Shown in pieces: positions 8,049 to 16,312 of a DNA stretch of 64,000 bases. Position numbers and translations under genes: made by a program. The notes below the pieces were generated by a model that did not search any database, was not told the origin of the DNA, and was given only the letters and a program-made list of their open reading frames with translations. Location: assembly GCA_963747515.1 (NCBI GenBank), contig CAVVFN010000002.1:434001-498000 (forward strand). The letters run 5' to 3'. The stretch's first letter is position 1. Each line of letters begins with the position of its first letter. This DNA is from Mariniphaga sp963747515. GTDB lineage: Bacteria; Bacteroidota; Bacteroidia; Bacteroidales; Prolixibacteraceae.

Positions 8049-8255
8049 GTTTAAGAAGGAAGAGGGGTAAGAATAAATTTTTGTTATGCCCTTCCGGCCT
8101 TTGTTCCTGCATTTTTTGGAAGCCTGAGCGATTTTTTTTTTGAAAATAATTCACCAACAGTTGTTTTTTTTTTTAAGAATTTATTATCATTGTTCAAGCT
8201 ATTAACAAACAAATAACGAAACCGTAACCTTAAATTAAAATGAAAACCTTAGCCC

Positions 8256-10112
8256 ATGAACTTAAACCTCCCAAATATTTCCATATCAAAATACGGTTCT
8301 AACATTTTTTACTTACCGCTGATGCTCCTCCTGACCGGTGTATTTCTTTCCCCACTGGTTACAGGCACCGGTGTGCACGATGGCCTGCGGATGGGAAAAA
8401 TCTTCTTTTTCGCGCAGTGGATGTTGCTTGTTATCCCGGTGGGAATGGTGGTTTTTATCCGGGAGTGGAAACAACCGGTCGGGTTGCTTTCGCTTTTGGT
8501 GTTGCTGTGGTTTGGGTGGATTATTGTACGAGGCAAAATTGGCGGCATCATGTATGATGAAAAATTCTTCTGGCTTGCCGGCTGTGTTGTGTTTTTCTTT
8601 GTGGCAGGAAGTATCTTTTCAGTTGCAGTACAAATGGGACAACTGTGGATGTTGCAGATACCCGGAGTGGCAATTGTCCTGATAGCGGCCACAGAGGCTG
8701 TTATGGGGCTGCTGCAGTTGTATGGCGGGTATACGGTGCACCACCATCTGTTTAAAGTTACCGGCACGTTTTTTAATCCGGCCCCCTATGCCGGATTTCT
8801 GCTGGCTTCCCTGCCATGGGCACTGCATTTGACAGGTTTAAAAAGAAATTCCATAGTTAATCGTATTGTATACTGGGTTGGTTTTCTGACACTGATACTA
8901 ATCATTGTAGTGCTGCCTTCCACCCAAAGCAGGGCGGGTTACCTGGGGGCTGCGGCAGTAGTAGCCGTATGGGCATTTTACAGGTATGAGCCGCTTTTAT
9001 ACCTCAAATCCACTTTGAATTCACGGTTTAAAAAAATAGTAGCCTTTGGCGTGGTGCCTGTGTTGGCACTGGCGTTGTTAACCGGTCTCTACCTGTTTAA
9101 AAAAGATTCTGCCGATGGCCGGCTGCTCATCTGGAAGGTTGCAGTACAAACCATAAAAGAAAAACCAATAACCGGCCACGGGTTTAATACGGCACAGGCT
9201 ACTCTGGCCCCGGCACAGGCGGCTTATTTTGCAGCAGGCAAGGGCAGCGAAAGCGAACAGATGCTGGCCGGCAGTGTGCGGTGGGCATTCAACGAACCGC
9301 TGCAGGCTGCCTCAGAGACAGGCTTGCCGGGGGCATTGCTTTTATTGGTAGTAGCCGGCTATGCGTTTTTCTATAAAATGCCCAAACACGTTTCGCGGCA
9401 GCAGTACCTTTATATGGGTGCCGCCCGTGCTTCGCTTGCCGGAATTATGGTGTTTGGCCTCTTCTCGTACCCGTTATACTCCCTGCCCGTTACCCTGCTG
9501 TTCTTTTATGCCCTGGAGGTGCTGGCAGCTTTTGACAAAAACAATCCATTAAAGCATATTCTGTTCCATACAGGATTTAAACTAACCGTACTTACCGGAA
9601 CCCTCTTTTTGGGCATTTACTACCTGGTACAAACTCCCAAATGGAAGCAGGCTTACTGGCTGTGGGACGAGGCAACCAGCCTCTACCGGATAAAAGCATA
9701 CCCCGAGGCCAATGAAAGTTTTGCCGAAGCTTACCCCATTTTAAAATACAACGGTCTTTTTTTGCAGCAATACGGCAAGAGCCTTACCATTGAAGAACGA
9801 AACCGGGAAGCTGTTGCCTGTTTAACTGAAGCTGAGCAGTATTACAAAGACGAATTTGGATACATTACCCTGGGTGACTGCTACAAAGCCCTGGGGGAAT
9901 ACCCTAAGGCAGAAGAGCAGTACCAGCTGGCAGCCCACATGGTGCCGCATAAATTTTACCCGCTGTACCTGCTTGCCCGGCTCTATGATGATACCGGAGA
10001 AAAGAGCAAGGCAATTGCCCTTGCTGGCCGCCTGCTGGAGAAGGAAGTGAAGGTGGAATCGGCGGCTGTAGAGGAGATAAAAGCAGAAATGCAGAAAATG
10101 CTGGAACACTAA
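8256..10112 (+). CDS. O-antigen-ligase-like membrane protein with TPR domain
   Basis: A 618-residue protein. About 11 membrane segments occupy residues 15-460, with a large periplasmic loop after the sixth or seventh segment (around TTQSRAG-type and ITGHGFNT motifs at about 220-310), as in Wzy_C O-antigen ligases/polymerases. Residues 475-615 form tetratricopeptide-like helices. The family joins glycans to lipid A or to proteins in the periplasm. Here there is no glycan cluster nearby; the gene instead precedes the peptide cassette, so it may modify or serve the exported product (inference). It is GC-richer than the AT-rich cassette 270 bases downstream. Confidence 0.85.
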   Translation: MNLNLPNISISKYGSNIFYLPLMLLLTGVFLSPLVTGTGVHDGLRMGKIFFFAQWMLLVIPVGMVVFIREWKQPVGLLSLLVLLWFGWIIVRGKIGGIMYDEKFFWLAGCVVFFFVAGSIFSVAVQMGQLWMLQIPGVAIVLIAATEAVMGLLQLYGGYTVHHHLFKVTGTFFNPAPYAGFLLASLPWALHLTGLKRNSIVNRIVYWVGFLTLILIIVVLPSTQSRAGYLGAAAVVAVWAFYRYEPLLYLKSTLNSRFKKIVAFGVVPVLALALLTGLYLFKKDSADGRLLIWKVAVQTIKEKPITGHGFNTAQATLAPAQAAYFAAGKGSESEQMLAGSVRWAFNEPLQAASETGLPGALLLLVVAGYAFFYKMPKHVSRQQYLYMGAARASLAGIMVFGLFSYPLYSLPVTLLFFYALEVLAAFDKNNPLKHILFHTGFKLTVLTGTLFLGIYYLVQTPKWKQAYWLWDEATSLYRIKAYPEANESFAEAYPILKYNGLFLQQYGKSLTIEERNREAVACLTEAEQYYKDEFGYITLGDCYKALGEYPKAEEQYQLAAHMVPHKFYPLYLLARLYDDTGEKSKAIALAGRLLEKEVKVESAAVEEIKAEMQKMLEH

Positions 10113-10268
10113 CCCGGGAATACAAACCGGCATAAATACAATATAAATTCTTTTGGAAAAACCACGGCATGTAACTGAGGAAAGCGAAGCTGTGTAAAAG
10201 TAAGAAAAAATGAAAGGAGATAACCACATGTACCAAAGTAAAATAGGCATTAAACATCAGTTTTGGTA

Positions 10269-10285
10269 GCTCCCCTTTCGGGAGC
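10269..10285 (+). promoter_or_regulatory. conserved hairpin upstream of peptide gene 1
   Basis: GCTCCC-CTTTC-GGGAGC is a perfect six-pair stem, preceded by TGGTA and followed by AAAGATATAA. The same arrangement (TGGTA, hairpin, AAAGATATAA) occurs at 27864-27892 before the second peptide gene, with a different loop and a longer stem. It ends 93 bases before the peptide ATG. It could be the terminator of the upstream gene or a leader element. On the minus strand TATCTTTG would also read as a -7 box. Confidence 0.55.
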
Positions 10286-10378
10286 AAAGATATAAAAAGG
10301 AAAAGATTGGATTAATATTCTAAGCATGCAATTACAATTAAAAATTATTAAAAATTATAAATGTTAAAATAGTATTTT

Positions 10379-10672
10379 ATGAAAAAAATAATTTCATTTT
10401 TAGCTTTTGCTTTATTTGCTATATCAATTTACACTAGCTTATTAAGTCCAAATGCGAACAAAACAGCAAATCTTTTTGAATTTATCCTTTTATCATCGGC
10501 ACAAGCAGAGTATGAAGATGATTTAAAGGAAACTATATATCAAGGAACTGAATGTTGCACTAATGATGAAGGATGTGAAGAATGTGTGACGACAGTTACA
10601 ACTAGATGCTGGTTGCCCGGGGGTGGATGTACTCCAGATTGGCATCAAGATGTTTATATAGTTTGTCCATAA
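10379..10672 (+). CDS. NVEALA-like cysteine-rich secreted peptide precursor 1
   Basis: A 97-residue precursor. Residues 1-43 form a leader: MKK, a hydrophobic segment (4-23), a polar linker and a second short hydrophobic run, ending in SSAQA. A41-x-A43 fits a signal peptidase I site, and the layout matches Bacteroidota NVEALA-domain leaders. The predicted mature part is 54 residues, acidic, with seven cysteines (59, 60, 66, 69, 77, 84, 96), so it is likely disulfide-bonded. It is the first gene of an AT-rich cassette with a propeller lipoprotein and a thioredoxin-like protein. The function of the mature peptide is unknown. The NVEALA call is by leader pattern, not an exact motif match. Confidence 0.8.
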   Translation: MKKIISFLAFALFAISIYTSLLSPNANKTANLFEFILLSSAQAEYEDDLKETIYQGTECCTNDEGCEECVTTVTTRCWLPGGGCTPDWHQDVYIVCP

Positions 10673-10686
10673 AATTTTAATTATAA

Positions 10687-10729
10687 GAGGATGTTTTTTT
10701 GGTAATAATTATATCATGGAAACATCCTC
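10687..10729 (+). terminator. hairpin between peptide gene 1 and propeller gene
   Basis: GAGGATGTTT (10687-10696) pairs perfectly with AAACATCCTC (10720-10729). It lies 15 bases after the peptide stop and 15 bases before the propeller ATG. There is no T-run after the stem, so it may be an attenuator or an mRNA-stabilising 3' end rather than a strong terminator. Cassette 2 has a hairpin in the same place. Confidence 0.6.
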
Positions 10730-10744
10730 ATCATATTATTTCCA

Positions 10745-11875
10745 ATGAGAGCACTATTAATTTTTATGTTTATCTGTTTTATCTTTATAGTTTTTTCATG
10801 CACAAAAAAACTACAATCAAAAGATGATACTTTAGTAATAATTGAACATGATAAAATTGAGGATTCAGGAAAAGATTCTACCTTGATTTTCAATGTTGAA
10901 TATGTACCTCTATCCACAACAAATGAAAGCCTAATAGGAAAAGCTTGTCGGGTAATTTTCAGAAATGAAAATTTTTATGTTTTTGATTTTATAATAAACA
11001 ATTCAGTACTTGTTTTTGACAGATATGGAGACTTTTCATACAAAATAGAAAATATAGGCAAGGGTCCGGGAGAATATATCAGCGCCAGTGATTTTGATGT
11101 TGATTCAGATGGTAATGTCTTTTTGTTTGATGCTGGAGGTTCCAGAAGCATTTTACACTATACCAATGAAGGAAAGGAATGGACATACATTAAACCTTCC
11201 AAAGGTTTTATTGAATTTAAATTTGTTGATAAGAATAATATTTTAGCCTATTTGCCATTTTCAGGAAAAGGAATAGAAGATTGCTATGGCCTTATAAATT
11301 TAAAATCTGATGGTTACAGAACTATTATCGGAAAAAGGGAGATGATTGATGAAGATCAAAATTTTTATGAACTGTCACATATCTTTCGATCGGATAATGC
11401 TATATATTTTTCTCCACGGTATACAAATACAATATTTAAATTTGAAAATAATTTTATCTCTGAAAAATACAGATTCAGCAAAGATGTGTTACCACCGGAA
11501 GAATATATTGATGACTTGATAAATGGCAAAGTTTTGTTCAGGGAAAATCAAAAATACATTTTATCGATATCGGGCATTTATGAAACTGAAAATGTAGTGG
11601 CCATAACTTACAAATTAAAAACAACGAAACAAATACTTATTTCAAAGCACACCAATAAAATATATTCGTTGGATAATGTTCAAAATTGTCATTTCTGGAA
11701 TAATAATTATATAATATGCGGGTCAACAGGTGACAGTTTTATTGCAATAGTTTCTGATTTATATATGGAAGATATTATGAACTCTTGTTTGGAAGTTGAG
11801 GAAAAGGCGGAATTAGCCATAAGAACACAAAATTCAAATCCTGCCTTAGTATTGTTTAAAGTTAAAGATTTTTAA
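10745..11875 (+). CDS. 6-bladed beta-propeller lipoprotein (cassette 1)
   Basis: A 376-residue lipoprotein: the hydrophobic leader ends in FSC with Cys19 as lipidation site. The rest is a 6-bladed beta-propeller of the type found beside NVEALA genes (BF3164-like). Blade signatures such as VFDRYGDFSYKI, GKGPGEY and D-x-DSDGNVFLFD recur through residues 80-330. The family is thought to sit on the outer membrane or periplasmic face; its ligand is unknown. It ends one base before the thioredoxin-like gene. It is AT-rich like its cassette neighbours and unlike the pump gene downstream. It is paralogous to the gene at 28355. Confidence 0.82.
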   Translation: MRALLIFMFICFIFIVFSCTKKLQSKDDTLVIIEHDKIEDSGKDSTLIFNVEYVPLSTTNESLIGKACRVIFRNENFYVFDFIINNSVLVFDRYGDFSYKIENIGKGPGEYISASDFDVDSDGNVFLFDAGGSRSILHYTNEGKEWTYIKPSKGFIEFKFVDKNNILAYLPFSGKGIEDCYGLINLKSDGYRTIIGKREMIDEDQNFYELSHIFRSDNAIYFSPRYTNTIFKFENNFISEKYRFSKDVLPPEEYIDDLINGKVLFRENQKYILSISGIYETENVVAITYKLKTTKQILISKHTNKIYSLDNVQNCHFWNNNYIICGSTGDSFIAIVSDLYMEDIMNSCLEVEEKAELAIRTQNSNPALVLFKVKDF

Positions 11876-11876
11876 T

Positions 11877-12440
11877 ATGAAAAAGTTAATAAATTTATTT
11901 TCTCAAAATAATTATATTCTCATTTTGTTTTTAATTGTAGTCTGGTCAGTTATTTTAAATGGGATTGTTTTTTATAAATTCAGAATTTTACAGAAAGATA
12001 ATAAAGCTTATATAGAATTTTCAAAAAAAATATTTGCAAAGTTTTCAGATAATTTAAGGTTAAGAATTGATGGATCTATGTTTGTTTATTTTAATAAGCT
12101 GGATTCTATACAATTTAATAGATTTGTTGATGTTTCGAACAACTATGTTTATTTAGAAGAATCACAATGTTCAACATGTATTGTTGAACTAAAGGAAATT
12201 AAAGATTCTAACTTAATATATTTGGTTTTTTTTGAACATGAAAAATGGTATAAATGGCTTAAATCTAACATTTTAATTAATCAGGAGGTTTATTATTTTA
12301 AAAAGCCTTTAGTAAAAGATTTAAAATCAGTAAACCCATTGATTTTAAAAATTGAAGACTCTATTATAACAAAAGTTGCTCCATTAAATGAAACAACTGC
12401 CCAATTAGCAATATATTTTTTCCATAATAATTCCTTTTGA
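11877..12440 (+). CDS. membrane-anchored thioredoxin-like protein (cassette 1)
   Basis: A 187-residue protein with one N-terminal membrane segment (about 12-34) and a periplasmic domain. The domain contains Y-x-EESQ-C98-ST-C101, a CxxC in the position expected for the redox-active pair of thioredoxin or TlpA-like folds. Sequence similarity to known thioredoxins is otherwise low. Its place next to a cysteine-rich peptide suggests that it makes, reduces or isomerises the peptide's disulfides (inference). The last four bases overlap the TTG start of the RND pump, so the two are coupled despite the sharp change in base composition there. Confidence 0.7.
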   Translation: MKKLINLFSQNNYILILFLIVVWSVILNGIVFYKFRILQKDNKAYIEFSKKIFAKFSDNLRLRIDGSMFVYFNKLDSIQFNRFVDVSNNYVYLEESQCSTCIVELKEIKDSNLIYLVFFEHEKWYKWLKSNILINQEVYYFKKPLVKDLKSVNPLILKIEDSIITKVAPLNETTAQLAIYFFHNNSF

Positions 12441-15400
12441 AAAATCAATTTATTTATATCTCCTTTCCCCTCATCATGGCCTTCTTTGCCCTGATGATCC
12501 TGGGGCTGGCGCTGTCGCCGCTGCTGAAGGTAAAGCTGCTGCCCGACCGCACGCTGCCTTCGGTAACGTTGTACTACAGCTATGGGGGTGCCAATGCGGT
12601 GGTGGTTGACAGCGAGGTGACCTCGCTGCTGGAAGGCATCTTTTCTACTCTGGAAGGATTGGTAAAGATGACCTCCCGCACGGGCGACGGCAACGGCAGC
12701 ATTACCCTTGAAATGGAGAAGGATGCAGATATGGATGCCATACGTTTCGGTGTGTCCACGCTTATAAGGCAGGTATATCCAGAACTGCCGCCGGGTGTGG
12801 CTTATCCGCAGATTCGGGTCTCACGCCCCGATGAGGAGCAGCGAGTAGAGCAGCTTCTGAGCCTGGTGCTGAACGGCCCCGGCAACCGGTGGGAGCTGGG
12901 CCGCCTGGCCGAAGCGGAAGTAAAGCCTGTCCTTTCACTGATAGAAGGGGTGTACGAGGTGCAGGTTTCAGGTTTCAACCCCCTGCGCCGCGAACTGGTG
13001 TACGATGCAATGAAACTGAAGTCACTGGGGCTAAGCCCCGGAGACATTGCCCGGCAAATACGGGACTGCTTTAAAACGGCAGGACTGGGAATGGTGAAAC
13101 AACCGGGAGGCAGTCCCGGCGGGTTAAACATACCTGTACTTTTTGCAGGCGACAATAAAGCTGCCCCCGACTGGCAAAATATTCAGATTAAATCCGGGGG
13201 GCGCCTGTTCCGGCTGACCGAACTGGCAGATGTCAGGCAGGCCGAAGCGCCACCAACAGGTTACTACCGCATCAACGGGCTGAATACTATTACTATTGGC
13301 ATACTGGCCACCAAAAGCGCCAACCAGCTGATGGCAGCCGCAAAGGTGAAGGAGCAGGTTAGCTTCCTGAACGAAACCCTGCCCTCCGGGTGTACGCTTG
13401 ACATCGTGTACGACTCCACGGTTTTCCTGAAGGATGAACTTACCAAAACGGCTGTCCGCATCGGGCTTTCCCTGCTGCTGTTATTGCTGTTTGTGTGGCT
13501 GGTAAGTCGCAGCCGGCGCTACCTGCTGGTAATCTTCGTGAGCATGGCGGCCAACATTGCCATCGCCTTCATCTTTTACTACCTGGCGGGCATAGAAATC
13601 CACCTGTATTCACTGGCGGGCATCATCGTATCGCTGGGCATCATTATCGACAACACCATTGTGATGGCCGACCACCTGCGCATCGGCAAAGGCATCTCCA
13701 TTATCAGGGGCATACTGGCAGCCACCCTGACTACCGGCGGGGCTTTGGTGGTAGTTTTCTTCCTGGACGATGAACAGCAGCTCCTGCTGCTCGATTTCGC
13801 TTACGTCATCCTGATAAACCTGGGGGTTTCGCTGCTGGTTTCCTTTTTCTTCGTGCCGGCACTGCTGCACCGGTTGCCGTTGCCGCGCCCCAACGATAAC
13901 CGGTCGCACCGTACCAAACGACGCCTGGTAAGGCTGTACAACCGGTATGGCTTCGGCATCCGGTTCACCGCCCGCTACCGGTGGGCTGTTTTTACCGTTG
14001 CCGTGCTGGGATTCGGGATGCCCGTATTCCTGCTTCCCGTCAACATGGAAGGCGACCGGTGGTACAATAAGTTCTACAACTCAACCATCGGCAGTGAGCT
14101 GTACAACGAGCACATCCGCAAGGTAGCTGATAAGGTGCTTGGAGGCTCCCTGCGTCTGTTTATCGGGGAGACCCATCATGAATACCTCGGAAGCACCGAC
14201 AGAAGGACCATGTTGTCGGTGCGCGGGAACATGTACGAGGGCACCAAGCTGGAAAACACCAATTCAATTGTTATGCGGCTGGAAAACATGCTGACGAAAT
14301 ACAACGAGGTGGAGCAGTTCCAGACCCGCGTGTACGGGACGGGCAGTGTTTCCATGCAGGTGTATTTTAAAAAGGAAGATGAGTACACGGCATTTCCGGC
14401 TACCCTGAAATCGGAACTGGAGTCGAAGGTAATTGAAATGGGAGCGGGCGACTGGAGCATAACGGGTGTGGGCCGCGGGTTCGATAATTCGCTGCGCGAA
14501 GGGGCACGGAATTCCAGGGTTACCTTTTACGGGTATAACCTGGAGGCGCTGAAAGGGTATGCCGAAAAGTTCAAAGGATACCTGCAGGAAATACAGCGGG
14601 TGGAGGCCAGTTCCATCTTCATCAACGGACGTGCAACCCACAACGACCGGGTGCACACCGAACACCTGGTGGATTTCAACGACGAACGGCTGGCCGGGGC
14701 CGGTATCTCAAAGGGGCGCCTGTTGTACGAACTGCGGCGGATGTCGGAGGTGGAGACTCCTGTGCTCGACCTCTACAACAACGGTAGCCGCGAACCGGTG
14801 GTGCTGGTGGCGGGGCGAACACAACTGCCCGATTACTGGCAGTTCTACAACCAGCCCATCGCTATGGGGAACGACCGGTTTACCCGCATGAACGATTACG
14901 GGGCACTGAAAAAAGAACGGGTAACCGATTTGATCAACAAGGAGAACATGGAATACACCATGGTGGTGGAGTTCGATTTTATCGGGTCGTACGGGCAAAA
15001 AGAGTTTATTGTGGGAAAGGTGATAAAAAAAATGGCCGATGAACTGCCCATAGGTTTCCGCTTAAAGCAGCAAACGTTTTATGGGGGTATGTGGGGCGAT
15101 AAAAGCGAAAAAGATAACCGCCTGTTCATTATCCTGCTGGTGCTGGCCATTATTTACGGCATTTGTGCCGTGGTGTTCGAATCGCTGGTGCAGCCATTGG
15201 CGGTGCTGTCGATGATTCCGCTGTCGTTCATCGGGGTGTTTCTTACCTTTTACCTGTTTGACCTTGCCTTCGGACAGGGAGGCTACGCTGCCCTGCTGCT
15301 GTTGAGCGGACTGACAGTAAATTCGGCCCTGTACATCATCAACGATTTGAACAACGTACGGCAATCCATGCCCGGCATGAAGGCCATCAGCCAGTATATC

Positions 15401-15694
15401 CATGCCTTCCGGCAAAAGATTGTCCCGGTAATGCTGACAGTGTTTTCTACTGTGCTGGGGCTGATACCTTTTCTTTATGGTGGAAAGAAGGAGGTTTTCT
15501 GGTTCAGCATGGCCGCCGGCACCATTGGCGGGCTTGTGTTTTCGCTGGTGGCGCTGCTGGTGGTGTTGCCGTTGTTGATGAGGGAGGGGGAAGACCGGAG
15601 ACCGAAGACGGAAGACGGAAGTTGGAAGACCGAAGTAGGGAGACGGAAGACGGAAGTTGGAAGACCGAAGACGGAAGTTGGAAGACCGAAGTAG
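12437..15694 (+). CDS. RND-family efflux permease 1
   Basis: A 1085-residue inner-membrane permease of the AcrB/ACR_tran superfamily. There are two halves with six membrane segments each. The first periplasmic domain starts after PDRTLPSVTLYY, and the TM4 motif is GIIIDNTIVMAD, with one Asp and Asn in place of the second. TM10 carries LTVNSALYIINDL, so Asn replaces the Lys of AcrB. These changes are common in Bacteroidota pumps. The start is a TTG within a TTGA overlap with the thioredoxin-like gene; the next in-frame ATG (12476) would lose part of TM1. The last 35-40 residues are encoded by GGAAGACGGAAG-type repeats and are not part of the normal family length. Confidence 0.9.
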   Translation: MKNQFIYISFPLIMAFFALMILGLALSPLLKVKLLPDRTLPSVTLYYSYGGANAVVVDSEVTSLLEGIFSTLEGLVKMTSRTGDGNGSITLEMEKDADMDAIRFGVSTLIRQVYPELPPGVAYPQIRVSRPDEEQRVEQLLSLVLNGPGNRWELGRLAEAEVKPVLSLIEGVYEVQVSGFNPLRRELVYDAMKLKSLGLSPGDIARQIRDCFKTAGLGMVKQPGGSPGGLNIPVLFAGDNKAAPDWQNIQIKSGGRLFRLTELADVRQAEAPPTGYYRINGLNTITIGILATKSANQLMAAAKVKEQVSFLNETLPSGCTLDIVYDSTVFLKDELTKTAVRIGLSLLLLLLFVWLVSRSRRYLLVIFVSMAANIAIAFIFYYLAGIEIHLYSLAGIIVSLGIIIDNTIVMADHLRIGKGISIIRGILAATLTTGGALVVVFFLDDEQQLLLLDFAYVILINLGVSLLVSFFFVPALLHRLPLPRPNDNRSHRTKRRLVRLYNRYGFGIRFTARYRWAVFTVAVLGFGMPVFLLPVNMEGDRWYNKFYNSTIGSELYNEHIRKVADKVLGGSLRLFIGETHHEYLGSTDRRTMLSVRGNMYEGTKLENTNSIVMRLENMLTKYNEVEQFQTRVYGTGSVSMQVYFKKEDEYTAFPATLKSELESKVIEMGAGDWSITGVGRGFDNSLREGARNSRVTFYGYNLEALKGYAEKFKGYLQEIQRVEASSIFINGRATHNDRVHTEHLVDFNDERLAGAGISKGRLLYELRRMSEVETPVLDLYNNGSREPVVLVAGRTQLPDYWQFYNQPIAMGNDRFTRMNDYGALKKERVTDLINKENMEYTMVVEFDFIGSYGQKEFIVGKVIKKMADELPIGFRLKQQTFYGGMWGDKSEKDNRLFIILLVLAIIYGICAVVFESLVQPLAVLSMIPLSFIGVFLTFYLFDLAFGQGGYAALLLLSGLTVNSALYIINDLNNVRQSMPGMKAISQYIHAFRQKIVPVMLTVFSTVLGLIPFLYGGKKEVFWFSMAAGTIGGLVFSLVALLVVLPLLMREGEDRRPKTEDGSWKTEVGRRKTEVGRPKTEVGRPK

Positions 15695-15775
15695 GGAGAC
15701 GGAAGACGGAAGTTGGAAGACCGAAGACGGAAGTTGGAAGACCGAAGTAGGGAGACGGAAGACGGAAGTATGTAA
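15587..15775. repeat. purine-rich GGAAGACGGAAGTTGGAAGACC repeats, block A
   Basis: About 190 bases of short, variable tandem words (GGAAGACGGAAG, TTGGAAGACCGAAG, TAGGGAGACGG). Two copies of a roughly 56-base higher-order unit are nearly identical (15650-15710 and 15710-15765). The repeats form the last codons and stop of RND pump 1 and run up to the S23 gene. Confidence 0.9.
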
Positions 15776-15812
15776 CTGAAGAAGAAAAAATTATGAACTG
15801 AATATTTACGTT

Positions 15813-16124
15813 ATGAAATTTAAATTTGAAAATTTAATTATCTGGCAAAAATCAATGGAGTTTGGAGAAGAAATTAACAACCTTGCCCATAAGTTTCCGA
15901 AAACTGAAATGTACAATCTCTCATCACAGATTAGAAGAGCTGCTGATTTAATTGCTCTTAATATATCGGAAGGTTCAATAGGTCAGTCAAATCTGGAGTT
16001 TAAAAAGTTTTTAAGCTACTCAATACGTTCACTGGCCGAGGTGGTAACTTGTTTATATAAAGCAAAAAACAGAACTTACATGACGGGTGAAGAATTTATG
16101 AAACAATATGAATTTTGCTTATAA
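15813..16124 (+). CDS. S23/IVP-type four-helix-bundle protein, frameshifted copy
   Basis: A 103-residue protein of the four-helix-bundle family (TIGR02436; the group includes 23S rRNA intervening-sequence proteins and resembles the Avd accessory proteins of diversity-generating retroelements). Typical motifs are W-x-K-S-x-E near the N-terminus, SSQIRRAADLIALNISEG in the middle and LAEVVTCLYKA near the end. Compared with the almost identical copy at 17721, a one-base insertion near 16117 shortens the product by about 15 residues; the original frame runs on to a TAG at 16165. It is flanked by purine-rich repeats on both sides. Confidence 0.85.
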   Translation: MKFKFENLIIWQKSMEFGEEINNLAHKFPKTEMYNLSSQIRRAADLIALNISEGSIGQSNLEFKKFLSYSIRSLAEVVTCLYKAKNRTYMTGEEFMKQYEFCL

Positions 16125-16167
16125 TTTTATGAATATGATGATTGCTTTTAGGCAAAATGTGAAGTAG

Positions 16168-16280
16168 GAGGAAGACGGAAGTGGGAAAACAGAAGTAGGA
16201 AGACGGAAGTGGGAAGCGGGAAGATGGAAGACGGAAGTCGGATGTCACTTCGGTCTTCGGTCTTCGGTCTTCAAGCTTCT
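16168..16280. repeat. purine tract then pyrimidine tract, block B
   Basis: GGAAGACGGAAGTGGGAA-type words (16168-16240) switch to CTTCGGTCTTCGGTCTTC (16245-16275). The second half is complementary to the first, so the RNA or single strand could fold into a long imperfect hairpin. It follows the first S23 gene directly. Confidence 0.85.
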
Positions 16281-16312
16281 TCGTAGTTTTTATAGAATCA
16301 AATAAATATAGT

